A stretch of DNA of 26,001 nucleotides from a virus, in the IMG/VR virus record IMGVR_UViG_3300037882_000503, positions 1 through 26,001 of that record. One strand, 5' to 3'. The notes under the pieces are model-generated. The model had not been told where the DNA came from, did no database searches, and was given only the letters and a program-made list of their open reading frames with translations. A program made the translations under genes and the position numbers. Shown here piece after piece: positions 13,589 through 21,688 of the stretch. Within the stretch, counting starts at the first letter, position 1; each line of letters starts with the position of its first letter.

Positions 13589-14145
13589 TATTCAAAAAGA
13601 TACTGTCAGGGCTTAACGTTGAGCCTATTAGGCTTTCACTTTTTAGCAATCCTCAGCTTTGGGATCAGAACCCGCAGCGCAGGATTGGAAATGGAAGCCC
13701 GCACAGTGAAATGACAGATATATGGGTCAGGTTTGGCGATACGTCTAACGGGGACTTTTCCTCATCGGTGGCTGAGCATGATTCTATTTGGTATCCGTCT
13801 GCTGATGTGATTGAAGGCGCCAAGAGAATAGCTTTTGATGTAATGGCGGCTGTTGATGGTGAGCGGCTTGGCGGGATACTGATTACAAAGTTGCCGCCCG
13901 GTGGTAGAATACACCCACACTCTGATTCAGGGTGGCACGCTGAGTATTATGAAAAGTTTTATGTAGCCATTTCCGCACCCGATAAATCAGTATTTGGGTT
14001 TGATGGCGGCGAAATTATCGCAGATAACGGCGATTGCTGGTTGTTTAGAAACAACATAGCCCACTGGGTTATAAACGACAGCGATCAAGACCGTATTTCG
14101 ATGATTATTTGCATAAAGACTGACAAATTCATGGGTGCCGCATGA
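13585..14145 (+). CDS. 2-oxoglutarate/Fe(II) oxygenase-like protein, aspartyl/asparaginyl hydroxylase type, 186 aa
   Basis: The double-stranded beta-helix core is suggested by PPGGRIHPHSDSGWH (residues about 104-118), giving the H-x-D iron site as H112 and D114, and GDCWLFRNNIAHWVINDSDQ (149-168), giving the distal His160, with R170 as a candidate 2-oxoglutarate-binding Arg. This is the layout of the aspartyl/asparaginyl beta-hydroxylase group (PF05118). An intact triad suggests an active enzyme. The substrate is unknown: it could be a virion protein, host protein or small molecule. It overlaps both neighbours by four bases, so it is part of the virion operon. Alternative: an inactive jelly-roll structural protein, less likely given the conserved triad. 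Confidence 0.75.
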   Translation: MIFKKILSGLNVEPIRLSLFSNPQLWDQNPQRRIGNGSPHSEMTDIWVRFGDTSNGDFSSSVAEHDSIWYPSADVIEGAKRIAFDVMAAVDGERLGGILITKLPPGGRIHPHSDSGWHAEYYEKFYVAISAPDKSVFGFDGGEIIADNGDCWLFRNNIAHWVINDSDQDRISMIICIKTDKFMGAA

Positions 14146-14495
14146 CAGCAGAAAAGATCGAATTACCAGAAGTAGAGCTTGCCCTTCCTGACGGAATTTT
14201 CATCAAGCAGATGCTGATGGAAAAGACCGGCACACATGTCCCACAGCACTCACACACCTATGAACACGCCTCTATGCTGGCGGCTGGATCAATTCGCGTC
14301 TGGCAAAACGGCGAGCTTATGGGTGATTTTAAGGCTCCTATACCTATTAACATTCCCGCATACATCAAACACACGTTTATGAGCCTTGAGCCTAACCCGG
14401 TTGTTTACTGCATTCACAGAATAGACCGGACTGGGCAGGTTGATATCCACGAAGAGCACCAATTCAGCGATCAATTTATCAGCGAGGTTAGCTAA
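14142..14495 (+). CDS. Cupin-fold protein, 117 aa
   Basis: Residues about 28-80 show a cupin: THVPQHSHTYEH (H36, H38, E41 or H42 as candidate metal ligands), LAAGSIRVWQNGEL with the strand and turn after motif 1, then INIPAYIKHTF (Pro72, H77) as motif 2. The first and second motifs are spaced as in small single-domain cupins. It starts in an ATGA overlap with the oxygenase-like gene, so the two are probably translated as a pair. Function could be metal-dependent chemistry, ligand binding, or a jelly-roll spike cap. No specific substrate can be read from the sequence. Confidence 0.7.
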   Translation: MTAEKIELPEVELALPDGIFIKQMLMEKTGTHVPQHSHTYEHASMLAAGSIRVWQNGELMGDFKAPIPINIPAYIKHTFMSLEPNPVVYCIHRIDRTGQVDIHEEHQFSDQFISEVS

Positions 14496-15077
14496 ATGCC
14501 TTGGGGTGTAGCAATAGCAGCAGCCGTAAGCGCTTATGCGGCAAACAGACAAAACGCAGCCGCTAAAGATGCGTCAAAAGCTCAATCCGCTCAGAACCAG
14601 CAAGAGCGCGACTTTATTCTTAAGCAAACCAGCCAAGCCAGAGACGATGTTAATCGAATCTATGGCGGGCAGGCTCAAAATTCAATGATGGGAGGTCAGG
14701 CGGCGCTTGATATTTTGCGTGGCGCACTCCCTCAGCAGGCTGGACTTTTTAATCAGGGGCAGAATAACGCAATGTCGGCGATATTGGGCGGACAGGTCAC
14801 GCCGTTTGCGCAGCCTGATTTTGGGTTTATCCCTCAGTCATTGCCTCAATACGGCACATACCAGCAAGTTGCACCAAGTGGCGCGCAGCCTATTGGGCCG
14901 GATCAAATGGGTGTCAATCAAGCGGCAAATCAGGCAGCAAAAAATGGACTCCCAAGCACTAAAGACCTTCTTAATCCGCTGAATTACGCAAAAGATCCGG
15001 TCGGCGGCGCAAAGTCTATCGTGAAGAAAATCGAATCTAAAGACCCTGTTCGTAAGGCCCTCAAAAAATTATTTTAG
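14496..15077 (+). CDS. Ejection (DNA transfer) protein, gp7-like, 193 aa
   Basis: The N-terminus WGVAIAAAVSAYAANRQN is a short hydrophobic Ala helix of the sort seen at the start of many podovirus ejection and internal virion proteins. It is followed by a Gln/Ala-rich helix (KAQSAQNQQERDFILKQTS), a Gly/Gln/Pro-rich flexible middle, and a basic end (KKIESKDPVRKALKKLF). Length is near P22 gp7 (229 residues), and it opens the run of proteins in the gp7-gp20-gp16 position. In P22 these leave the virion ahead of the DNA and form a conduit across the cell envelope. It begins right after the cupin stop. Confidence 0.65.
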   Translation: MPWGVAIAAAVSAYAANRQNAAAKDASKAQSAQNQQERDFILKQTSQARDDVNRIYGGQAQNSMMGGQAALDILRGALPQQAGLFNQGQNNAMSAILGGQVTPFAQPDFGFIPQSLPQYGTYQQVAPSGAQPIGPDQMGVNQAANQAAKNGLPSTKDLLNPLNYAKDPVGGAKSIVKKIESKDPVRKALKKLF

Positions 15078-15085
15078 GTGGAGTA

Positions 15086-16780
15086 ATGACAAAGATGATT
15101 AATCCATCAATGCAAAATCAAATGATGAGGGCGCCTACACCTCAATATCTGGCCATGAGCGCAGCACAAGGCCAGCAACAAATGCAGCCCCAAGTTATGC
15201 CTTCACAGCCCACAGCTCAGCCTTACCAATACACACCAGCAGCAGCCCCTCAAATGCCTAATATGCAGTATGGCCTACAGGGCAGCGAATCCGCCTTGGG
15301 TGCTGGCTATCAGCAAGCGCTAAGCGGTGTTCAAGGCGGAGTTGATATGGCTCGGCAAGCTCTGCTTGGTTCAACAGGGCTTGGCATAAATACCGGCTTG
15401 GCTGGACAGCAGCTATATGGCAATCAAGCAATCAATGCTTTGCAGGGTGCGCAAGGCTATAACCAGATGCTTGGAAATAAAGCCATAAATACGATCGGAG
15501 GCGCAAACCAGCAACAACAGTTATACGGTAATCAGGCGCTCGGAAGCATAAATAACGCAGTTGGTATGCAGCAGCAGTTCGGCAATCAAGCACTTGGCGG
15601 ATTGAATAACGCCCTGTCATCTCAGCAGCAGTATGGAAACCAAGCTCTAGGCGCCATCAATAAGGCAACTGGAGCGGCGTCGAGCGCGATAAATAAAGGG
15701 CTAGGAAGTGTTAATACCGCATTTAATGAAGGTGTTAGTGCTTTAAATCAGTATATTCCGCAAGGAACTAATGCCTTTAACCAAATGGCTAATTTTTCAG
15801 GATCTGGCCCTGGCGGTGCAGCGGCGCAACAACAAGCCTATGACAGCTACATGGAAGGCCCTGATATTGCATTTTTGAGAGAGCAGGGCGAAAGGTCTGT
15901 TCTTCAGAATGCGCGCGCGGCTGGAGGTGTTGGTGGAAACGTATTGAAAGAGCTTCAGCGATACGGAACTGGGGTGGCATCGCAAGGATTCAATGATTAC
16001 TACAATCGATTAAAGGGTGTTGCAGATATGGGGTTTGGCGCCTCTCAAGGTGTTGGATCGCTAAGGGGTCAGCAAGCCGGAATCGTTGGTAATCTTTCTT
16101 CTCAGCAGGCGCAAAATGCATTGCAGGGCGGCCAAATGTCGTCCAATGTTTTAAGCAACCTTGGAAATAATGCAATACAAGGTGCGCAGATTGGTGCGGG
16201 GATTTTAGGAGATATGGGAAGCAGCGGCCTTCAGGGTGCTCAATTGTCATCAAATGTCCTTGGCAACATGGGTTCAAATACCATGCAAAATGCCAATGCG
16301 GCGGCCAATATTTATGGCAACCTTGGGTCAAATTACAGCAACACAGCTGGGCAAATGGCTAACGTTTATGGTGATCTTGGCGCGGGGTCGATGAATGCGT
16401 CAAACACACTGGCAAACATGTACAACAATGCCGGGTTAAGCGCTGGCGATTATGCTTATGGCACCGGACAGCTTCTTTCTGGTGGTAGATTGCAGGCTGG
16501 TCGAGATATTTCCGCAATACAACAGGCGCAAGGCCAAGGCTTGTCAAATATTGTTGGCGGAGGCGCTTCAAATATTGCTCAGTTGTTGTCTGGTGTCGGT
16601 GATACGATTAACACGCAACAAGGCAATTTAGCCAGCATACTTGCCAACCTTGCAACCAACACATCAAGCACAGCAGGCAATCAAACAAGCGTGGCGCAGT
16701 TTATGAAGTCGCCGGACTACGTTAATCAGTTGTCGCAAGTTCTTGGCGCAGCTGGTGCGGCGTATCAATACGGGAGATAA
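15086..16780 (+). CDS. Ejection-type virion protein with two 18-residue repeat arrays, 564 aa
   Basis: The protein is very rich in Gln, Asn, Gly and Ala with almost no cysteine, as expected for an unfolded, ejectable protein. A Pro/Gln-rich leader (1-60) is followed by a first array with G112, G130, G148, G166 and G184 exactly 18 apart (core YGNQALG.INNA), a non-repeat middle (about 230-320, including FLREQGERSVLQNARAAGG), and a second array anchored at L346, I364, L382, M400, S418 and M436, again 18 apart (core LQGAQLSSNVLGNMGSN). Eighteen residues equal five helical turns, so long amphipathic helices are likely. GGTGGAG provides the ribosome binding site. It sits in the P22 gp20-like position. 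Confidence 0.7.
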   Translation: MTKMINPSMQNQMMRAPTPQYLAMSAAQGQQQMQPQVMPSQPTAQPYQYTPAAAPQMPNMQYGLQGSESALGAGYQQALSGVQGGVDMARQALLGSTGLGINTGLAGQQLYGNQAINALQGAQGYNQMLGNKAINTIGGANQQQQLYGNQALGSINNAVGMQQQFGNQALGGLNNALSSQQQYGNQALGAINKATGAASSAINKGLGSVNTAFNEGVSALNQYIPQGTNAFNQMANFSGSGPGGAAAQQQAYDSYMEGPDIAFLREQGERSVLQNARAAGGVGGNVLKELQRYGTGVASQGFNDYYNRLKGVADMGFGASQGVGSLRGQQAGIVGNLSSQQAQNALQGGQMSSNVLSNLGNNAIQGAQIGAGILGDMGSSGLQGAQLSSNVLGNMGSNTMQNANAAANIYGNLGSNYSNTAGQMANVYGDLGAGSMNASNTLANMYNNAGLSAGDYAYGTGQLLSGGRLQAGRDISAIQQAQGQGLSNIVGGGASNIAQLLSGVGDTINTQQGNLASILANLATNTSSTAGNQTSVAQFMKSPDYVNQLSQVLGAAGAAYQYGR

Positions 16781-16783
16781 GAT

Positions 16784-17980
16784 ATGGCTGACATTGGTAC
16801 GATGTTACAGGCTGTTAGTGCCGGACTTTCTGGTAACTTGCCGCAGTTTAATATGCAGCAAGACCAGCGCCGCATGATCGCCCAACAAGAGCAGGAAGCC
16901 CAACAGCAAAAACAGCAGATGCTATCAAAAGAGCGTTATGCAGCAATGGTTCAGGACGCCTACCAATTACAGAAATTGATTGGCGGAGGAAAGATGGGTG
17001 CGGCTGTAAAGCTTCTTGATAATCGCATTGAGTCAATCAATAAACTTGGTGGTGACCCTTTTGACTCGCTGCGCGTGAAAGACCTGCTTGTTTCTGGTGA
17101 TCCAGCAAAGTTTGAGCAACTTCAAAAAGGCCTACAGGAAACAGTGGATGCTGGTGCAATATTCTGGCAGCCGCCCGAAGCCGCGCAAATGAGTCCGGCT
17201 GAAGCTGAAAAGGCTAAGCTTGCGCGTGATAAGTTTGAGTGGGAGAAGAATAACCCCGATGCGCGCGGTGACTCTGAAGGCGTTCAATCCTCTCAAATTC
17301 TTGATGATGGCACTGTTGTTCAGGTGCTGAAAAGTGGTAAAACAAGAGTTGTTGACCCTACTGGTTCAGAGCTTAGCGGACAGGCTAGGGCTGACGCAAT
17401 AAGATCAGCCCAAGAGTACGGGGTAGATATCCAGTCTGGCAGGGCAGGCGGTCGCACCACGGCAGCAGGTACAGCAAAAAGAGTTGATGAATTTATAAAC
17501 CAAGGCGTAACCGCAGCGCAATCTATTCCAGTTATGAAGCGAGCCGTTAGCCTTCTTGATCAAATAGAGACTGGCGGAATAGATAAGGCGTCTATAGAGG
17601 CTAAAAAGCTTTTTGGTATTGAAAGCGCGGATGAAGGGGAGGTTTCATTTTTGCTTGCCAAAAATGTTCTGTCTCAACTGAAAGAAACGTTTGGCGGTGC
17701 TTTTACAGTAGAAGAAGTAAAAAGGCTTACCGATATTGAGGCGGGGCTAGGGCGCTCAACCGCGTCAAATAAGCGAATAATTGCACAGGCAATGAAGATT
17801 GCGGAAAGAAAAGCGGAGCGCGGCATAAAAGCCGCCGAAAAAGCTGGTGATGATTTTACAGCTCAGGACATTGCTGACTATTTAAAATCCGATCTTACCC
17901 CTCAAGACTTTGGCGCAACAAATGGAATAACAGAAGAAACTGCTGCACAGCGTTTGGCGAGGTTAAAAGGTGGCAACTAG
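16784..17980 (+). CDS. Ejection (DNA transfer) protein, 398 aa
   Basis: ATG 16784 comes three bases after the previous stop. The N-terminal part is a Gln-rich helix (QQEQEAQQQKQQMLSKER) followed by helices to about residue 150, a Pro-rich linker, a small beta element near 165-190 (ILDDGTVVQVLKSGKTRVVD), and a helical C-terminal domain (about 230-390) containing LFGIESADEGEVSFLLAKNV and FGGAFTVEEVKRLTDIEAGL. The last part resembles the conserved helical domain in injection proteins of marine and lambdoid podoviruses. It overlaps the next gene by 11 bases. P22 gp20 is the likely counterpart in role; exact one-to-one homology is not shown. Confidence 0.6.
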   Translation: MADIGTMLQAVSAGLSGNLPQFNMQQDQRRMIAQQEQEAQQQKQQMLSKERYAAMVQDAYQLQKLIGGGKMGAAVKLLDNRIESINKLGGDPFDSLRVKDLLVSGDPAKFEQLQKGLQETVDAGAIFWQPPEAAQMSPAEAEKAKLARDKFEWEKNNPDARGDSEGVQSSQILDDGTVVQVLKSGKTRVVDPTGSELSGQARADAIRSAQEYGVDIQSGRAGGRTTAAGTAKRVDEFINQGVTAAQSIPVMKRAVSLLDQIETGGIDKASIEAKKLFGIESADEGEVSFLLAKNVLSQLKETFGGAFTVEEVKRLTDIEAGLGRSTASNKRIIAQAMKIAERKAERGIKAAEKAGDDFTAQDIADYLKSDLTPQDFGATNGITEETAAQRLARLKGGN

Positions 17981-19676
17981 AGAAGAGTTTTTAAGCATTG
18001 CTGAGCAGGCATTGCGGGAAGGCGATGATGCCACAGCTATGGCGGCAATGGATGAGGCTGAAAAGCTAAGTTCGGCGCCGCAAGAAAAAAGCATGATGCA
18101 GTCAATTAACGAAGCGATCACTTCTAATCCTATTGGTCGCGGCGTGTCTGAGTTTGCAGCAGGCGTAAACCGTGGCGCCACAGGCTTAGTGGATTTTGCC
18201 GCATCGCTACCTAATGCTGCCATGCAAGTAGCTGGAATTGATTCACAGATCCCATCGCTCACAAAAGCAATGGCCCCAGCAACTCAGGGTAATTTTATGC
18301 AGGAAGGCATTGGGCGTGATGTTGTGCGCGCTGCGGGTGAAGTTGTACCTTCATCTATCGCTATGGGGGCAGGGCTTAGGTCGGCAGCTCAGGCTTTGCC
18401 TTCTATGGGGCAGGCCGCAGAATCTACCGGCGCTGGAGTTTTGCGTCAGATGGGAAGCTCTACCCTTGCTCAAGATGCTGGCTACGGTGCGCTATCGGGA
18501 GCCGGTGGCGCCGCTGGCGCAGCATTAGGGCAGAAAGTTGGCGGTGATACAGGTGAGCAAGTAGGCGCTATGCTAGGGTCTATCGCAGCCCCAGTAGCGG
18601 CAGCTGGGGCTATACAGGGCGCAAAAGGGGTAATTGATCGATCTCAGGAAGCATCTTTGATAAAAGAAGCAGCCCCCACTATTGACGCATTAAAAACCAA
18701 AGCGAGAGAGGTTTACAAGAAAATAGATGACACTGGCGCTGTTGTTAGCTCTGATCGCTTTGATCAGTTATCAAGAGAATTAGCATCAACAATGAGATCG
18801 AGCGGATTTAATAAGAAGATTCACCCAAAGGTATCTGCCGCGCTTGATGAAATAGATCTTAACACCGGAAAGAATCAGCCACTAAGCGAGGTTGATATTT
18901 ATCGCAGAATAGCAAGGAGTGCCGCAGCAAGTTCGGAGCCTGATGAAGCTAGATTGGGGTCTGAAATGGTCGCTAAAATTGATGAGTTTATGGACTCTTT
19001 AAAACCGGACGATCTTGTTGGCGGAAACTCTCAAGGCGTGGGGAAAATGTACAAAGAAGCGCGCGGATTATGGTCGCGCGCAAAAAAAGCCGAAGATATT
19101 GAGCTAATCATAGAAAAGGCAAAAAACCAAGCAAGCGGATTTGAGAACGGCCTTCGCAGGCAAATGGCATCTTTTATTAACAACCCCAAAAATTTAAGGG
19201 GGTACACAAAAGATGAGCTTGCCGCCATGCAAAAAGTTGTTCGCGGTGGTGGTCTTGAGAATACCGCAAAGTTTTTAGGGAAATTTGGCTTTACTGAGGG
19301 GCAAGCTACTAGTGTGCTCATGAGTTCTCTAGGTGTTGCCGGTGGCGCTGCTGTAGGTGGTAGTGTTGGCGCCGTTGCCGTTCCATTGGTAGGGCAAGTA
19401 AGTAAGAACCTTGCGCAAAAGATGACTCGCAACAATGCGGAAATGGTGTCTCGCATCGTCCGGTCTGGAAAAGATGCAAACTCTATTGCCAAGGCTTATT
19501 TTTCTAGCGTGCCGCCGCGCCAAAGAGCTGCTGAAGACTTGGCAGAACTGCTGCTAAAAACAGGCGCAGAAGGGAAGTTAAATATTCCCAACGCAGACCC
19601 ACAAATCAAAAAGATTATTTCAGACAGTGCCTATATAATGGGCGCCATTAACTCGCAAAAAGAAGAGGAAAAATAA
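17970..19676 (+). CDS. Large ejection protein, gp16-like, 568 aa, GTG start
   Basis: GTG 17970 lies in the end of the previous gene, with GAGGT about nine bases upstream. The N-terminus has a REEFLSIAEQALREGDDATA helix, a short motif often found in phage internal proteins. Residues about 50-205 are rich in Gly and Ala with amphipathic and hydrophobic helices (GYGALSGAGGAAGAALGQKV and IAAPVAAAGAIQGAKG), suited to membrane insertion. The rest is charged helix (KAREVYKKIDDTG, KKAEDIELIIEKAKNQ) and ends with another Gly/Ala/Val stretch near 450-470. P22 gp16 is 609 residues and partitions into membranes, so the role of transmembrane conduit protein fits. Confidence 0.65.
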   Translation: MATREEFLSIAEQALREGDDATAMAAMDEAEKLSSAPQEKSMMQSINEAITSNPIGRGVSEFAAGVNRGATGLVDFAASLPNAAMQVAGIDSQIPSLTKAMAPATQGNFMQEGIGRDVVRAAGEVVPSSIAMGAGLRSAAQALPSMGQAAESTGAGVLRQMGSSTLAQDAGYGALSGAGGAAGAALGQKVGGDTGEQVGAMLGSIAAPVAAAGAIQGAKGVIDRSQEASLIKEAAPTIDALKTKAREVYKKIDDTGAVVSSDRFDQLSRELASTMRSSGFNKKIHPKVSAALDEIDLNTGKNQPLSEVDIYRRIARSAAASSEPDEARLGSEMVAKIDEFMDSLKPDDLVGGNSQGVGKMYKEARGLWSRAKKAEDIELIIEKAKNQASGFENGLRRQMASFINNPKNLRGYTKDELAAMQKVVRGGGLENTAKFLGKFGFTEGQATSVLMSSLGVAGGAAVGGSVGAVAVPLVGQVSKNLAQKMTRNNAEMVSRIVRSGKDANSIAKAYFSSVPPRQRAAEDLAELLLKTGAEGKLNIPNADPQIKKIISDSAYIMGAINSQKEEEK

Positions 19677-20704
19677 TGGCCGTTAGATTGCTAGACGCAT
19701 TTTCACAGTATTTCAGCGATGGCGGCGAGGTATTAACAGACGGACAGCTCAGGTTTTTGGCCTCTGGAACAAATGACGAGATTGATTCCTTTTCCGATAT
19801 CAATCTTCAAAACCCTAACGCAAACCCGCTTCCATTGCTTGCCGGTGGGCGTGTACCTTCATGCTTCGGTCAGAATCGCTATTACAAAATCAGGCTAGAA
19901 TATACTGATAATTCGCTCATACAGGAATTTGACCCCGTTGGTGGTGTTGCTGCTGCCGGTGAGTTTAGTCCTTGGAATTCGCAAACGTCATACTTTGAGA
20001 ATCAAATCGTTTCTTATGGTGGATTGTTTTGGATAAGTCTAGATGATTTGAACCAGGACAATGAGCCAGGTGTAGATGCTGGCTGGGATCAATTCAATCT
20101 AACCGACTATTACAGCCCGTTAAGTGAGTATGTAGCCAATGATTGGGTTTTGTATTTGGGTGTTTGGTATAAAGCCAAAGCAACATCTACCGGCCAAACA
20201 CCAAGTGTTAGCAGTGCCTATTGGGATGCCGAGAAAAATCTATTTCAGTGGAATTCAACAACCACATATCCAGCAAATGCCTATATTTATGAAGGTGATC
20301 TGCGCTACAAGTCAATGCAAGGCACAAACCTAAATCACCAGCCAAGCACTGACACATCGTTTACGTGGTGGAAGCCTGAATATCGTGTTGATCTTGAAAG
20401 CAGCCCACAATTAATAAAGGTTCGATCTGTTACCGGTGGTGGAGCATTGCTAGCCGAGTGGTGCAATGTTATTGAGGACGGGAACGCAGGCTACACATTG
20501 CCGCTGGCAAACTCTGTACCTTCAGGCACCTATCTTGTAATCACAAAATCTGACATTGCGCGCACACTCTACCCCATCATCACTAGAGCGGGATCTGACA
20601 CCATTCGCTGGCTTGGTGGGACTGATACGTCATTCCAAATTGATACGCAATGGGCAGACTCGATGATCCTCTATTCCAACGGCACAAACCAGTGGAGCTT
20701 TTAA
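19676..20704 (+). CDS. Adhesin-like tail protein with three carbohydrate-binding-like modules, 342 aa
   Basis: The N-terminus (FSQYFSDGGEVLTDGQLRFL, then NANPLPLLAGGRVPSCFG) resembles the virion-binding head domain of P22-like spikes ('FsDG.pLsgGkly.y.aGT..p...y.d..g...N P..l...G'). Three modules follow at about residues 97-140, 147-185 and 191-234, each with W/Y-x-x-Y, a VxYxGxWY-like strand and a final xxWxx; the pattern is that of ChtBD3/CBM5/12 modules that bind chitin and related glycans. The last 100 residues are beta-rich. It starts one base inside the previous stop. It probably forms a fibre or capsule-binding arm. No enzymatic domain is visible. Confidence 0.7.
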   Translation: MAVRLLDAFSQYFSDGGEVLTDGQLRFLASGTNDEIDSFSDINLQNPNANPLPLLAGGRVPSCFGQNRYYKIRLEYTDNSLIQEFDPVGGVAAAGEFSPWNSQTSYFENQIVSYGGLFWISLDDLNQDNEPGVDAGWDQFNLTDYYSPLSEYVANDWVLYLGVWYKAKATSTGQTPSVSSAYWDAEKNLFQWNSTTTYPANAYIYEGDLRYKSMQGTNLNHQPSTDTSFTWWKPEYRVDLESSPQLIKVRSVTGGGALLAEWCNVIEDGNAGYTLPLANSVPSGTYLVITKSDIARTLYPIITRAGSDTIRWLGGTDTSFQIDTQWADSMILYSNGTNQWSF

Positions 20705-20705
20705 C

Positions 20706-21179
20706 ATGTTTTTAAGATCAGCAATGTTTCCATCGACTGGCGGCCAAAAGGCAACAAAGTCGCTTGTAAATAAATTCTCTCAAGCTTCATGGGCATCGAT
20801 TTCCATTGCTTCTTCTACCGGCAGGGGTGGGATTGCCGCGCTTTCTGGATCAATGACTGCAAACACCTTGAAAACCTTGCTAAGCGTTAGTGGTGTCGGC
20901 GTAGTTATTCCGCAGCTAACCTTCAGGGTTAATGACACAACAAGCAGAACTATCAGAGTTAAAATAACTGTTGATGGGATTGTAGTTAGCGATTCTACAA
21001 GCGCTGCAATAACAACCTTGGACAATGGGGGGATATGGGCCGGAACTGCCACATTTACAAACCCATCAATGGTAATTCCAGCTATAAAGTCAAACAGCAC
21101 AATGCTTATCGAATACGCATCAAGTCTAACAGAAACCGATAAAATAACCGCTGAATACATTTACAATACTGAGGCATAA
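20706..21179 (+). CDS. Beta-rich phage structural protein, 157 aa
   Basis: ATG 20706 follows the preceding TAA by one base. The product is a Ser/Thr/Ile/Val-rich beta protein (ITVDGIVVSDSTSAAITTLDN, TMLIEYASSLTETDKITAEYIY) with the alternating pattern of small jelly-roll or Ig-like tail proteins. N-terminal MFLRSAMFPSTGGQKATKSL is polar and could attach to the preceding fibre. No family is recognised. Its position between two adhesin-region genes suggests a virion role. Confidence 0.6.
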   Translation: MFLRSAMFPSTGGQKATKSLVNKFSQASWASISIASSTGRGGIAALSGSMTANTLKTLLSVSGVGVVIPQLTFRVNDTTSRTIRVKITVDGIVVSDSTSAAITTLDNGGIWAGTATFTNPSMVIPAIKSNSTMLIEYASSLTETDKITAEYIYNTEA

Positions 21180-21181
21180 TC

Positions 21182-21604
21182 ATGGGCGAGTATGTAGAGA
21201 GACAATTGCCGGGCGGAGGGACTATTTTGGAGTGGGTAAGCCCACCCCCACCGGTTACCCACAAAAAGGAAGGGCTTAATCGTACCGAGTGGATTAGTTT
21301 GTTCACCGAAGATGAGCAGTTGCTTCACACCAAGACAAAAGCGCTGATTGATGACATGAACGCAGATTTCAGCTACTTGTCCGGCGGGCACTTGATGGAC
21401 GTTTTAGCTGTATCGATTGGTCGCCAAAATGACACTTACCGCGATTTGATGAGAAACGTGTTTTTCCATTTCGAGTCTGCCGCATACCCTCCCGGGATCA
21501 GCGTAACATCACCAAACGTGATGCGCGCGATGGCAGTACAAGTTGCGCTTGGATTAATTACACAGGCAAGCAGCAACACAAAGCTTTTAGGATTGCCGAT
21601 ATAA
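21182..21604 (+). CDS. Hypothetical protein, 140 aa
   Basis: ATG 21182 is three bases after the previous stop. The N-terminus has a Pro-rich stretch (LEWVSPPPPVTHKKE), followed by mostly helical sequence (EWISLFTEDEQLLHTKTKAL, DDMNADFSYLSGGHLMDVLA, PNVMRAMAVQVALGLITQ). I recognise no family. It lies at the end of the virion gene block, closing just before a hairpin oriented for the minus strand. It might be a small tail chaperone or regulator; nothing in the sequence decides this. Confidence 0.55.
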   Translation: MGEYVERQLPGGGTILEWVSPPPPVTHKKEGLNRTEWISLFTEDEQLLHTKTKALIDDMNADFSYLSGGHLMDVLAVSIGRQNDTYRDLMRNVFFHFESAAYPPGISVTSPNVMRAMAVQVALGLITQASSNTKLLGLPI

Positions 21605-21625
21605 AAAAGCCCGGCATAACCGGGC
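21603..21625 (-). terminator. Intrinsic terminator for minus-strand transcription
   Basis: GCCCGG at 21609-21614 pairs with CCGGGC at 21620-21625 around CATAA. Six A residues precede it on the + strand, so on the minus strand the hairpin is followed by six T, the form of a rho-independent terminator. No T-run follows it on the + strand. I see no minus-strand gene in the window for it to serve, so it would stop antisense transcription arising in the lysis region. Confidence 0.7.
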
Positions 21626-21651
21626 GGAAGGATCGGAGTCAACCAATCAAC

Positions 21652-21668
21652 GTTAAATCAAATTTAAC
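21652..21668. promoter_or_regulatory. Inverted repeat upstream of the lysis cassette
   Basis: GTTAAAT and ATTTAAC are perfect 7-base arms around CAA, in the 84-base gap before the lysis cassette. This could be a repressor or activator site, or a weak hairpin. I see no clear -35/-10 pair next to it. AT-rich inverted repeats also arise by chance, so confidence is limited. Confidence 0.3.
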
Positions 21669-21688
21669 ACACTTTAGAGGGTTGTCAA

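Noticed and set aside
20780-21160. 126-codon minus-strand frame opposite the beta-rich protein
   Set aside because: It is a mirror of a Thr/Val-rich + gene; no ribosome binding site, no family, and all neighbours are on +. The same applies to the minus-strand frames at 1599-2039, 19031-19492 and 25176-25529.
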